A stretch of 45,771 nt of DNA, taken from NCBI RefSeq assembly GCF_010811875.1, contig NZ_VKHP01000044.1, forward strand, positions 1 to 45,771, given 5' to 3'. Below, in pieces: positions 8,849-16,987 of the stretch. Numbering within the stretch: position 1 is the first letter of the stretch; each line of letters opens with the position of its first letter. Origin of the DNA: Bradyrhizobium uaiense. GTDB taxonomy: Bacteria; Pseudomonadota; Alphaproteobacteria; Rhizobiales; Xanthobacteraceae. Below the pieces are notes generated by a model that ran no database searches, was not told the DNA's origin, and saw only the letters and a list, made by a program, of their open reading frames with translations. Position numbers and translations under genes: made by a program.

Positions 8849-9099
8849 GGACGGCTTTCGCGAAGATAGCGCGCCTGAAGCCGTACGGCCTGAACACGAT
8901 CCAAAAGCCCGGCGCGCTGAAGCGCGACGATAGTATTCTCGATAGGATCGAAATTCACATCATCGCCAGAGAGGCGCGTCACGTGATGGGCAAACACCTC
9001 GTTCGAGGTCACGACTACCGAGACGTTATTGGCGGTCGCCAGCCTCTGGATAACGCCAGCGGTGTAATGGGGCTTGGTCGCGGAACGTTGGGCCGACAT
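8845..9099 (-). CDS. Small protein upstream of Fic, putative Fic antitoxin
   Basis: An 84-residue protein. The start at 9,099 is set by a strong ribosome binding site, AAGGAG six bases before the ATG. Its last four bases overlap the start of the Fic fusion gene (ATGA). That arrangement is typical of Fic toxin/antitoxin pairs, where a small upstream protein blocks the Fic ATP site with a Glu from an inhibitory helix. The helix motif is [S/T]xxxE[G/N]. Here FDPIEN at about 51-56 has the Glu-Asn but Phe in the first position, so the match is incomplete. Role inferred from position and size. Confidence 0.65.
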   Translation of the reverse strand: MSAQRSATKPHYTAGVIQRLATANNVSVVVTSNEVFAHHVTRLSGDDVNFDPIENTIVALQRAGLLDRVQAVRLQARYLRESRP

Positions 9100-9169
9100 G
9101 GATTCTCCTTCCGTCCAATATAGTACGAAAAGGGCTGAAAATCCATTGAGCCGCAGCCTTCTAGAGGTT

Positions 9170-9435
9170 TTTGTACGCCCGTAAGCCCCTGAAAGACCCA
9201 AAGAATTGCTCCCACTCTTTTGCATCTGAGCGGAGTTCTTTGGAAGGTCGACGGAGCGTTAGAAGCCCAGGGATTTGCCCAAATGAAAGTGGCAAGCTCA
9301 GCTTTCTGATCTTTTGTCTGCCTGCCAAGAATGGCACTCCCTCGCAAAGCTGCGACGCCCCCTCCACAAAACTCCCGTAGCCAGCGTTGAACGGTTTTGT
9401 CCGAAGCGCCAATGGCGAGTCCTGTCGGAGCGCTG
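9170..9435 (-). pseudogene. Transposase remnant with helix-turn-helix (IS630-like)
   Basis: In one minus-strand frame the segment GLAIGASDKTVQRWLREF followed by GGGVAALRG and KDQKAELATFI resembles the N-terminal DNA-binding part of IS630-family transposases. It has no start and no catalytic DDE part. It sits exactly where the missing start of jetC, and before it jetA/jetB, would be expected in the inverted segment, so an insertion followed by deletion probably removed them. Confidence 0.45.
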
Positions 9436-9439
9436 CTTC

Positions 9440-10349
9440 GACGCAATGAAGCGTCACGCCGCTGCGTCGGGCGGTTCGAAGCGCAGCGTCGTCGACTACT
9501 GTCTCGGCACGCTCGGCGAGGACCAGCGCCGGCGCGACGAGGCGCGCACCTACATCGCACTCGGTTTTGAAGACACGGAAGGCGCGCGGCCGCCGGTCAC
9601 AATCGGCATGGCGCTCGAGGCGCGGAAGTCAGACAGCAGGGAAACCGTGCTGGCGCTGTTCGTCACCGTCGGCGCCGTTCTAAGCTCCAAGGACTTCATC
9701 GAACAGCGAGGGAAGTTGCAGTTCCCGGCGCAGTGGGAAGACGTGCGCGCCCGGATCGTCGCGGCGGTTGGCGAAGGCAACTTCGTCAACCACCGCGATC
9801 GGGCCGGCGACTACGTCCGCGAGTACATGCGCCATCTCCTGCCGCATTCGCCCTACGGCGAGCAGAACGCAAGCGCCCTGCAAAAGTCGATCGTCAATGC
9901 GATGACGCTCGATCACAACCAGACGGCCACGCAGTTCGTGCGGAACTATAACCGCCGCCGTCGGGGCAGACTTAGCGGGCGTCTCAGACGAGCTCTCCGC
10001 GGCCGAGAAATCCTTCGCGACCAGCGGTGCGAAATGGCTGCCGAAGATCGACGAAGCGCGTCAGGCGATCATCGCGGAGCTTTCCGGGCTGCGAGTCCGG
10101 CGTGACGAGGTGCTCGAACGGGTCCGACAGCACGCCTCCGGAGGGGCGCGGGCCTATCTTGGCGACGATACTGAACTCCTCTGCCGAAGGCTCCGGCAGA
10201 AGGGAATGGCCCCGCGCGTGCTCTGTGACATCATCGAAGTCGCCGAACCCGAATGGGTGGGGGCCGCCGAGGCGCTCCTCGGCCGCGACCGGGAGGCGGT
10301 GTTCGTGGACAGAGCGGACATCAGCGCCGCCACGGCGATGTTCAAGGAA
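9440..10349 (+). pseudogene. jetC: N-terminal half of Wadjet jetC (decayed, inverted)
   Basis: Two frames together give the front half of a JetC SMC ATPase. In the first, about 9,440-9,955, SVVDYCLGTLGEDQ, ARTYIALGFEDTEG and LEARKSD...ETVLALFVTVGAVLSSKDF correspond to the part of the N-terminal head that follows Walker A. The second, about 9,963-10,349, holds coiled coil (DELSAAEKSF onward) and the central segment LRQKGMAPRVLCDIIEVAEP, AAEALLGRDREAVFVD. Walker A and everything before it are gone, most of the first coiled coil is deleted, and the frame shifts near 9,956-9,962. At 10,347 the sequence passes in frame into the end of a fic gene. It is the counterpart of the C-terminal half encoded at 6,512-8,338. 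Confidence 0.8.
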
Positions 10350-10350
10350 G
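10347..10350 (+). other. Inversion breakpoint 2 (jetC N-part / fic C-part)
   Basis: Codons read TTC AAG GAA GAA CTC: Phe-Lys of JetC, then Glu-Leu of Fic. GAAG at 10,347-10,350 is shared with breakpoint 1. Flanking bases differ on both sides, so the shared stretch is just four bases. Confidence 0.75.
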
Positions 10351-10580
10351 AACTCCAAGACCCGGGCAGAGGCAAGCTGGATGCGTATCTAAAGCCGTTC
10401 ATCCGCAAGGGCTCGCAGACGAGCGACATAGCGGGGGCTATCAAGGCCGCGCCGGGCTTGGATGGCAGTGAAGCCGACACCGTCGCGGGCGACACAACCG
10501 ATCCAAAGGTCAAGGCGCAATATGAAGCGCAGGAAGACAAGCGCAAGAGCGGGAAAAATGCTGCGCTGAAAGACAAGTAA
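10350..10580 (+). pseudogene. C-terminal piece of the split fic gene
   Basis: From ELQDPGRGKLDAYLKPFIRKG to the TAA at 10,578-10,580 the frame carries the tail of a Fic protein. The DPGxGxLDAYLKPF block directly follows the YLAALT block in related rhizobial Fic proteins as I remember them. YLAALT is where the Fic part ends at 8,339. Ending in a lysine-rich tail, this piece is fused in frame behind the jetC N-half and has no start of its own. A GTG at 10,110 could open a 156-residue hybrid, but I see no reason to think it is expressed. Confidence 0.7.
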
Positions 10581-11383
10581 ACCCAACCTCGGCTTGGGGG
10601 CGTGACGCGCGAGTGCGCGAACAGGCTCAACGCGCATCGCGCACTCGGAGCGGGCTCATGAAACGGAAGGGCCGGATGGCAAAGAAGCTGAAGAGAAGTC
10701 CGACGCTGGTGTCGTTCGCCCGGCTCCACCGATCTTGAGCCAAGAAGTTGCCCGTGGTTGGTAACGCTCAAGGCCAGCACCAAGGCGTTCGCTGAGCTTT
10801 ATGAGGTGGCGAGGACCTATGCAAAGGAAACCGACCGTTGGTGGTGCAGCCGGGCGAACTTCAATTTCATTTCGCAGACGAGGAGATCGCGAGCCGCTTC
10901 GTGCGGTTTTGTCGCGAAAAGAAGTTCGAGCTGACCTACCGAGAGGCAGCCGGGAGAGCTGGGAAAACTGGACACGACGGAAACGAGCAAGAAGCAGTTG
11001 CGCGATGACTCCTTGATGGTGAAGACGTTTCCAGAAACACGCACATATCCAATGCGGATCGAACTCGCTGGAAATTACTCAGATGTCGAAATCCGTCAGC
11101 CAGTCCCTTCTAAATCATGGCTGAACTTTACCTGACGCTCTCTCGCGACGAGAGCCTTGAGGTACTTTGCGTCATCGATCGCGTCGTGTGAAGCGCTGCG
11201 GGCGCCCGACAGTCTGATGAGCCTGGTAACCATCGACGAGGTCTTGGGTGCTCTCAGAGTACTCCGCGCTATCGGCTCTCGACGGTCGCGCGATCGACCT
11301 GCGAAGGCAGCAGCCTACATTCTCGCCAGACCGCATGAGACGTCACGCGATCGGCTGGTGACCCGTGATCATATTGTCCAGCG
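10581..11383. other. Region after the split fic gene, no gene recognised
   Basis: Holds a 26-codon basic ORF (plus, 10,658-10,738) and a frame around 10,840-11,005 with the protein-like stretch LQFHFADEEIASRFVRFCREKKFELTY (residue positions not otherwise supported). Neither has a clear start or known family. The part 11,100-11,380 shows nothing I can support. Confidence 0.3.
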
Positions 11384-12775
11384 CTATGGCGGGCTTTGCT
11401 TGTTTACAGCGCTATTAATTTTGAGCGGTGCGGTCTCCGGCATCATGAGCATGGCACAGAGCGCGGCCGTGCTAGCGACAAGCATGTACCAGGCGGGCGC
11501 CAGCGCGCTTCCGGTAAGATAGATCAGCCAGGTGACGACTGGTTGAGCTGTGCCTCCGAAAATCGCTATCGCAAAAGCGTAGATGATCGCGAAGGCGCCA
11601 CCACGAATGTTCTTGGGCAAACCTTCGGCCATGCTCACATAGAAGGCGCTATACGGAATCGTTCCGATAAGTGTGAGCGCGCCGAGACCCCCGAGAAGTG
11701 CGAGGGCACTGCGGCTCTCTGAGATCCAGAAGAACACCGGATAGGTCATCAACAACGCAGCGATCTGCGGCCATATCATGATGTGCCGGCGGCCCGCGCG
11801 GTCTGCGAGCCAACCGCCCAGCAGCGCGGCAGCAATTCCTACCGTATTGCTAACGAGCGTGGTGCCAAAGGCGAGAGGCGCGGAAACGTGCAGGGTGCTC
11901 AGTGCATAAGTGGTCATATATCCCGTGACATAGGTAATGATCGTGCAACTGGCCAAGATGACAAACCCCAATCTCATGGTGCGGCACGCAGTAGGCGATT
12001 TCCCTACCGTCTGGATGACCAGAGTAGGCAGCTCAGGGCGGTGTAACGTTTCGGGTAGGGAGTTCCGCAACCAAAGTCCGAAGGGCAGCGTAGCGGCGCC
12101 GAGCAGCAGCGCGATCCGCCATCCGTACACATTGAGTGCCTCGCTGGTCATGGCCAGCGAGAGTATTTCTCCAACAAGCGCTCCGGCCGTCGCAGCGATC
12201 TGCTGGCTGGCAGGCTGAAACGAGACAGCAAGACCGCGCCCCTCGGCCGGCGCCGCTTCCAGCAAATAGGCAGTTGTCGGACCAACCTCACCGCCGAGCG
12301 CGAAGCCTTGCACCAAACGCGCGACAATGACCAGGAGCGGCGCAGCAGCTCCTATTGTCCCGTATGAGGGAGTGAGCGCTAACACAAGGATCGCGGCGCT
12401 CATCAGGACAAAGCTCGCGGTCATCGCGGGCTGGCGCCCGGCCCGATCCGAATACGAGCCGAGCACGATGGCCCCGATCGGCCTGGTCACAAAACCCGCG
12501 CCGAAGGTTGCGAGCGACAGCATGAGGCTGGCGAACGGGTCGCTTGCCGGGAAGAACGCCTGACCGATCTGGATGGCGAAAAAGCTGTAGGTCCCGAAGT
12601 CGTAGAATTCGAGAATATTGCCGATCGTTGCACCCAACACGGCGCGGCGGGTCAAGGGTTCGTCTGCCGGAACGAGGACCGGCTCCGGTTTCCGCCGAGT
12701 AGATTGCTTGCCCATCCTCGATCCGTCCGAGGCACGATCACCGGCTTGATCATTTCGAAGCGAGGTCGAGCGCAT
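11384..12775 (-). CDS. MFS transporter, metabolite:H+ symporter (MHS) type
   Basis: A 463-residue inner-membrane protein with about twelve hydrophobic segments. After a polar N-terminus it opens with GATIGNILEFYDFGTYSFFA, the hallmark first helix of the MHS subfamily (citrate, alpha-ketoglutarate, shikimate and betaine symporters). The loop 2-3 motif GSYSDRAGRQPAM and the helix 4-5 motif RLVQGFALGGEVGPTTAYLLE follow. The start at 12,775 is favoured by GAGG six bases upstream; an inner ATG at 12,715 is possible. It is divergent from the autotransporter remnant at 13,598. A decayed second copy of the first third lies at 18,205-18,690. The substrate cannot be told. Confidence 0.85.
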   Translation of the reverse strand: MRSTSLRNDQAGDRASDGSRMGKQSTRRKPEPVLVPADEPLTRRAVLGATIGNILEFYDFGTYSFFAIQIGQAFFPASDPFASLMLSLATFGAGFVTRPIGAIVLGSYSDRAGRQPAMTASFVLMSAAILVLALTPSYGTIGAAAPLLVIVARLVQGFALGGEVGPTTAYLLEAAPAEGRGLAVSFQPASQQIAATAGALVGEILSLAMTSEALNVYGWRIALLLGAATLPFGLWLRNSLPETLHRPELPTLVIQTVGKSPTACRTMRLGFVILASCTIITYVTGYMTTYALSTLHVSAPLAFGTTLVSNTVGIAAALLGGWLADRAGRRHIMIWPQIAALLMTYPVFFWISESRSALALLGGLGALTLIGTIPYSAFYVSMAEGLPKNIRGGAFAIIYAFAIAIFGGTAQPVVTWLIYLTGSALAPAWYMLVASTAALCAMLMMPETAPLKINSAVNKQSPP

Positions 12776-13870
12776 TGCACCTCATTTACTCTGCACGTCA
12801 TCTAGCTTGATGTGGGCTGGACCCGCGTCCCCGTGTTCTACATTCCTGACGCATGCCAGGACGAAGCTCACGAGTGCAATAAGAATGCCTGCCTCTTGCG
12901 GCTCGTTCAAAGCTTGAGCTGATCGCGGTAATCGCCGGCAAGATGAACAGGCGCGCTGCAATTGTTGGGCGCGGCACTCGTTGTGCTTCTGTGCATGGCG
13001 AGTTTGCGACAATTTGGTGGGCACCGAACAGAAGGCGCCTGTTTTCACACAGATGACCGCGCATGCACGCGGGGGTCAGCCGGCGCGCGTATGCGCAAAG
13101 GATTAGGCAATTGGCCCGGCTTTTGTTCCACTGCTTACCAATTGTGTGCGGCCACCTACTTTGTCGGGATTGTCGCTGCAGAACCAGGGATCTTCCTACG
13201 ATCAGAGGTAGGATGAGCTCGCATTATTGACGACTCAATGTTAAAGGAAGGGATTCGTGCCTGCGCTGCAGACGTCGAGGATATCCGCTCATGGCGGGCC
13301 GCGTTCAGCCGGACGCACATGGCGAACCTCACGCACCGGACACTGAGCTCCAGGAAAAGGGAGTAAACGTCATCAGCGAGTGCGCCTCTGTGAGTTGATC
13401 CGGATTCATCAGGTCACCTCCACGGGAGGAGCCTTCCTTTGATATTGCGGCGCGGCCGTCAGGCTGTCGCCGCGAATGCGCACAGCCAGTGTTTGATCAA
13501 GGGCAGGCGCGCTTTGCTCAGGCGCATTACGCGTGCGCATGGTCGAACGTGTGATGGCAACGCACGCTGCAATCAACGCCTCGAATTGAATGGGTAGTAT
13601 GAATTCGAAGACAATTGCCACCGTCGTGCTTACGGTTACAGCGGTGCTGGGGTCGCCCCAGTAGGGCCGTCGAAATTTACGATGTCGCTGATTCGAACGG
13701 TGTGCCGTTCATGCGGGTCCGCATACTCAGTGCCGACGAGGCCGATCCGGGATCTTCATCGCGCAATTTGTCTCGTTGGTAGATAGATCAGGTGCTTACC
13801 AGGATTCAGTATTGGGCTGAAATCATCAATTTCATCCCTGGTCAATCGCCAGCGATGAGGGCGCTGCGCA
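12233..13870. repeat. Repeat unit B, left copy (MFS 5' part, intergenic, autotransporter 5' part)
   Basis: About 1.6 kb that recurs, diverged, in the same orientation at 18,205-19,850. Shared landmarks in order are the MFS segment around 12,255 versus 18,227, the intergenic stretches GCCTGCCTCTTGCG (12,887 / 18,808) and GGCGAGTTTGCGACAA (12,997 / 18,918), GAGCTCGCATT (13,215 / 19,145) and the autotransporter start (13,598 / 19,541). In this copy the MFS gene is intact and the autotransporter is a stub. The 820-base intergenic part has no supported gene; its conservation suggests it holds the divergent promoters. Confidence 0.85.
13598..13870 (+). pseudogene. Autotransporter metalloprotease remnant (first about 90 codons)
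   Basis: Begins ATGAATTCGAAGACAATTGC, close to the start of the intact gene at 19,541. The same blocks follow with stops and shifts: AVEIYDVADSNGVPFMRVRI for VETYDIMDSNGVSFIRARI, and RIQYWAEIINFIPGQSPA for AIRYWAEIIRVKPGQSPA. An in-frame TAG comes in the signal-peptide region (GTCGCCCCAGTAGGG). After about 13,870 similarity ends, so the metal site, passenger and barrel have been deleted. Confidence 0.85.
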
Positions 13871-14344
13871 GATCGCCATTACACGCGGTGACGACCTCGT
13901 CTATGCGCCGGCTCACCGAGCATGCTGTCTCGGCCTCGGGGCACGATTACTCGCGCAAGACATAAGGTTCTCCTCGCCGGGGCACTCGCTGAAGCGGCCC
14001 GGCGGTTAGCCCCCGTCGCTATCGCTGCCGCGTCAGACGGGTGCCGCTCAAAGGCCGGTGCCGCCGGAGCGCCACTCTCCCCGAGGCTTTGGAAGTACTT
14101 CTATTCCCAAGCCCTGCGCGCCTTTGGTTCTATAAAGCATATATCGCCGCTGCCGCAGCAGCAGCTTAGGGGAGTCGCCCCTCAGCGCGGCGCAAGGACA
14201 GGCCTTCGGTTTTGGCTCCCCCACGGTCCGCGGTGCCCCAAAAAGTTGTTCCAACTTCCTTCAGCCCTTGCGCCTTGCACACCTCGCTACGCGCTGCGAG
14301 GCAGGGGTTATGGCGGCTTTTTGCCGCGCACAAACTCAGCCTTA
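13871..14344. other. Leader-like region before parB remnant, no coding gene supported
   Basis: Contains CAG/CGC-rich and hairpin-prone stretches (GGGGAGTCGCCCC at about 14,168) and ends in CTTAAGGAGAAAAACAACAG, which looks like a ribosome-binding leader. It probably is the upstream region of the decayed parB gene. The ORFs over it (for example 13,922-14,458) are not convincing before 14,345. Confidence 0.35.
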
Positions 14345-14720
14345 AGGAGAAAAACAACAGAACCAAGACCTCCGCCGCAGCCCGTCGTGATGGTGCCGCG
14401 CGGCAAACTGAAGAAGTCGCCCAAGAATGCTCGTAAGATGCCAAATTCGAAAGGCTGAAGTCGAAGCTCTCGCCGCCAGTATCGCATCCTCGGAATGCTG
14501 CAATTTCCTGTCGTCGAACCCGAACCCAAGGACAAACCGACCGGCCACTTTCTGGTCAATGCGGTTGAGGGACGCTGTCTTGCTCAGTTGCTTCGGGCCA
14601 AGCGCAAGGAGATCAAGAAGGACGAGCAAGCCGCATTTTTCGATCCCAACAGCGGATCCGTCTTTGCGACCATCTGACACGACGGATGAGCACGCCTCGA
14701 GCACGGCAGCATTGATGGCG
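14345..14720 (+). pseudogene. ParB-family partition protein remnant
   Basis: Three frames together spell the N-terminal domain of ParB-type proteins as found on rhizobial plasmids and integrative elements. The first gives VPRGKLKKSPKNARKMPNS, the second AEVEALAASIAS, and the third MLQFPVVEPEPKD...GHFLVNAVEGRCLAQLLRAKRKEIKK. The EGRRLAQLLRAKRKEIKK block, here EGRC, is the strongest match. Frameshifts near 14,455 and 14,490 and a stop after FATI (14,677) disrupt it, and the HTH and C-terminal parts are missing. A remnant of a mobile element's maintenance region is the likely origin. Confidence 0.7.
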
Positions 14721-14799
14721 GCGATCGATGACATTTTGGAATGTTGCCAAACACTGACTTGCCAAACACCACCCCGCACGGCCCGCAATCGAGAATAGC

Positions 14800-14900
14800 C
14801 GATACGCGATCGCGTATATCCTTTTCATATACGCATACGCGTATATTGCTGTAATATACGGATTTGCGTATATTGACAATATATACGGATTCGCGTATAT
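14800..14900. promoter_or_regulatory. Four operators at exact 27-bp spacing upstream of hipBA
   Basis: Four palindromes have centres at 14,809.5, 14,836.5, 14,863.5 and 14,890.5, so they are 27 bases apart each time. They are ATACGCGATCGCGTAT (14,802-14,817), ATATACGCATACGCGTATAT (14,827-14,846), ATATACGGATTTGCGTATAT (14,854-14,873) and ATATACGGATTCGCGTATAT (14,881-14,900). Such arrays are bound by HipB-type antitoxins, which repress their own operon. The fourth site fills the promoter spacer. Binding by this HipB is inferred. Confidence 0.85.
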
Positions 14901-14901
14901 T
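14873..14901 (+). promoter_or_regulatory. Sigma-70-type promoter of hipBA
   Basis: TTGACA at 14,873-14,878, a 17-base spacer and TATATT at 14,896-14,901. The spacer contains operator 4, so bound HipB should block RNA polymerase. Transcription would start near 14,908, only about 10 bases before the hipB ATG. Confidence 0.75.
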
Positions 14902-14917
14902 GAAAGCGGAGATTCAC

Positions 14918-15172
14918 ATGACGCAGCATATTGCTCGTACGGAAAAGCAACTCGGCGCCATTCTACGGCGGGCCCGCCGACAGGCCGGACTTACCCAGTC
15001 AGGCTTAGGAAAACAGATCCATCTGCGTCAGGGTACCGTATCCCGACTGGAAGCGGGCGAGCCCGCCGTTCAGCTCCACACCCTCATGGGGGCGCTGGCC
15101 GCGCTCAATCTTGAACTGGTGGTCCGTACCCGCAGCAAGGCCACCTCGACTGACATCGAGGACATTTTCTGA
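14918..15172 (+). CDS. hipB: HipB-like antitoxin, XRE-family repressor
   Basis: An 84-residue DNA-binding protein. The helix-turn-helix spans about residues 17-60 (LGAILRRARRQAGLTQSGLG, then RQGTVSRLEAG). The tail LELVVRTRSK is the usual HipB end, where the C-terminus leads into the HipA-binding region. It should neutralise HipA and repress the operon through the four palindromes upstream. I chose the ATG at 14,918 because GGAG lies about 7 bases before it and the promoter at 14,873-14,901 lies just ahead; an in-frame ATG at 14,864 would fall inside the operators. Its TGA overlaps the hipA ATG by one base (TGATG). Confidence 0.9.
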   Translation: MTQHIARTEKQLGAILRRARRQAGLTQSGLGKQIHLRQGTVSRLEAGEPAVQLHTLMGALAALNLELVVRTRSKATSTDIEDIF

Positions 15173-16479
15173 TGGGCCGGCCTCCAGCAAACGCGCCCCT
15201 GAATGTGTTCGTCAACGCACGCCTGGCAGGCATGCTCCGGCGCGAGTCCAGCGGTGCGATCGATTTTCGTTACACTCCGCAATGGCTCTCCTGGGAATCG
15301 ACCTTCCCAATCTCGCTATCGCTGCCCTTGCGCGAAGACCGCTATATCGGCGCACCTGTAATCGCCGTTTTTGACAACCTGTTGCCCGATAGCGAACAGA
15401 TACGCAAACGAGTCGCGGAGCGGGTGGGGGCAAAAGGTACTGACGCCTACAGCATGCTCTCTGCACTCGGGCATGATTGCGTTGGTGCACTCCAGTTTCT
15501 TCCACAGCGTGTCGATCCTGCACCTGCCGGTACGATCGAAGGGAAGGCTGTCACCGACCGCGATGTCGCCGCCATCATCAAGAACCTTGCGAGCGCTCCA
15601 CTTGGGATGGGGGAAGACGACGATTTCCGGATTTCCATCGCTGGTGCCCAGGAGAAGACCGCCCTGCTGCGGCGAGATGGCAAATGGTACAAGCCGACTG
15701 GTACCACGGCGACGACGCACATTCTCAAACCGCAAATCGGTCGTTTGCCGAACGGGATCGATCTCTCGAACAGCGTCGAGAACGAATATTTCTGCCTTAA
15801 GCTGCTGGCCGCGCTTGGCGTGCCAACGGCGAACGTCGAGATCGCCGATTTTGGTGGTCGCCGCACGTTGATTGTCGAGCGCTTCGATAGGCGCTGGACC
15901 AATGATAAAAGGTTGCTGCGCCTTCCTCAGGAAGATTGCTGCCAGGCTCTATCCGTACCCACCACCCGGAAATATCAATCGGATGGCAGCCCCGGCATGA
16001 AAGACATCCTGCAACTGCTCAAGGGTAGCGATGAACCGACCGAAGACATCGCGACATTTTTACGGGCCAGCATCGTGTTCTGGCTCATCGGCGCAACCGA
16101 CGGACACGCCAAGAATTTTAGCCTATTCCTGAGCGCCGGCGGCCGCTTCCGACTCACGCCGCTTTATGATGTCTTGAGCGCGCAACCAAGCCTCGACGCC
16201 GGACAAATTCAGCGCAAAGCTTTTAAACTTGCAATGTCGGTCGGCAAAAATCGCCACTATGGAATGACTGATATTTTGCCGCCTCATTTCCTACAGACCG
16301 CCGAAATCTCCGGCGTTGGGCCGGCCGTAGTCCACGCAATCTTTGAGGATCTCGTCGAAAACTTCGAGGCAGCCTTTGCGAAAGTGATAAAGGGCCTCCC
16401 CAAGGGCTTTCCCAAAGAATTGGCAGACTCGATAAGAGTCGCCGCTATTCGCCGCATCGGTCTTATAAACGACCGTTGA
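15172..16479 (+). CDS. hipA: HipA-like serine/threonine kinase toxin
   Basis: A 435-residue protein, near the 440 of E. coli HipA, the persistence toxin that phosphorylates glutamyl-tRNA synthetase. Key elements are present: SIAGAQEKTALL (Ser155, matching the autophosphorylated Ser150 of E. coli HipA), HILKP with the ATP-binding Lys near 186, GATDGHAKNFS with catalytic Asp310 and Asn315, and LYDVLSA with metal-binding Asp333. The N-terminal part resembles the HipA_N domain. The gene is translationally coupled to hipB. The intact frame and all active-site residues suggest a functional toxin; the target in this host is inferred. Confidence 0.92.
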   Translation: MGRPPANAPLNVFVNARLAGMLRRESSGAIDFRYTPQWLSWESTFPISLSLPLREDRYIGAPVIAVFDNLLPDSEQIRKRVAERVGAKGTDAYSMLSALGHDCVGALQFLPQRVDPAPAGTIEGKAVTDRDVAAIIKNLASAPLGMGEDDDFRISIAGAQEKTALLRRDGKWYKPTGTTATTHILKPQIGRLPNGIDLSNSVENEYFCLKLLAALGVPTANVEIADFGGRRTLIVERFDRRWTNDKRLLRLPQEDCCQALSVPTTRKYQSDGSPGMKDILQLLKGSDEPTEDIATFLRASIVFWLIGATDGHAKNFSLFLSAGGRFRLTPLYDVLSAQPSLDAGQIQRKAFKLAMSVGKNRHYGMTDILPPHFLQTAEISGVGPAVVHAIFEDLVENFEAAFAKVIKGLPKGFPKELADSIRVAAIRRIGLINDR

Positions 16480-16987
16480 CACTTTCAGCCTAAGGGGCTG
16501 CGTGCGAGCGGGCCAGCGCTGGCGGCACCAACACCGGCACCAGCAGGATGAGGATCGTCGGCGTCGGTATCAATGTCGACAGCGCGATCATCGCGCCCAT
16601 GATCGCCGTCGGCGGCGCCGGCGCCAGAATTGCCGGAACGCGATGATCGGCGCGCCGATGATGATCATGGTCACCAGCAACGCCAGCCCCGCGCGCTCCA
16701 GGGTGTTCCCGCTATGATGGCCTGATCGCTCCAGAGGAGCTCGATTCGGGCCGCACTTGAGATATTCAACGAACGGGCTGAGTCTCGCTATTGCGGGCTC
16801 GGTTTCCGGACATCCAGGCCGACTTGCAAGCTGAAGGCGACATCTCCGATCACATCGCGACCAGCCTAAGGCCGCGAACACGCTGAGAGCAAACGGCGTA
16901 AGCGTTGAATAGGTAGCTGCGATGCAGCAGGCTATACTTCCTCAATCTGTAAACATCGCCGAGCTTGACGTTAAGTTCCTCGAACGT
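16480..16987. other. Remnant region after hipA; possible membrane-protein debris
   Basis: On the minus strand, about 16,500-16,720, two frames give hydrophobic stretches (ERAGLALLVTMIIIGAPIIAF, then AIMGAMIALSTLIPTPTILI and a proline-valine-rich tail). This looks like a decayed membrane protein, perhaps from a conjugation system, but I cannot name it. The rest shows nothing I can support. Confidence 0.3.

Noticed and set aside
10154..10783. Minus-strand ORF of 209 codons
   Set aside because: Antisense to the jetC/fic remnant; no motif.
11100..11380. Minus-strand stretch with HDAIDDAKYLKALV, reminiscent of the last motif of DEDDh exonucleases
   Set aside because: Only one motif-like stretch, no other exonuclease motif and no open frame around it.
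14160..14180. Possible tmRNA or other RNA gene in the hairpin-rich stretch
   Set aside because: No tag-coding or tRNA-like ends; more likely the leader of the decayed parB gene.
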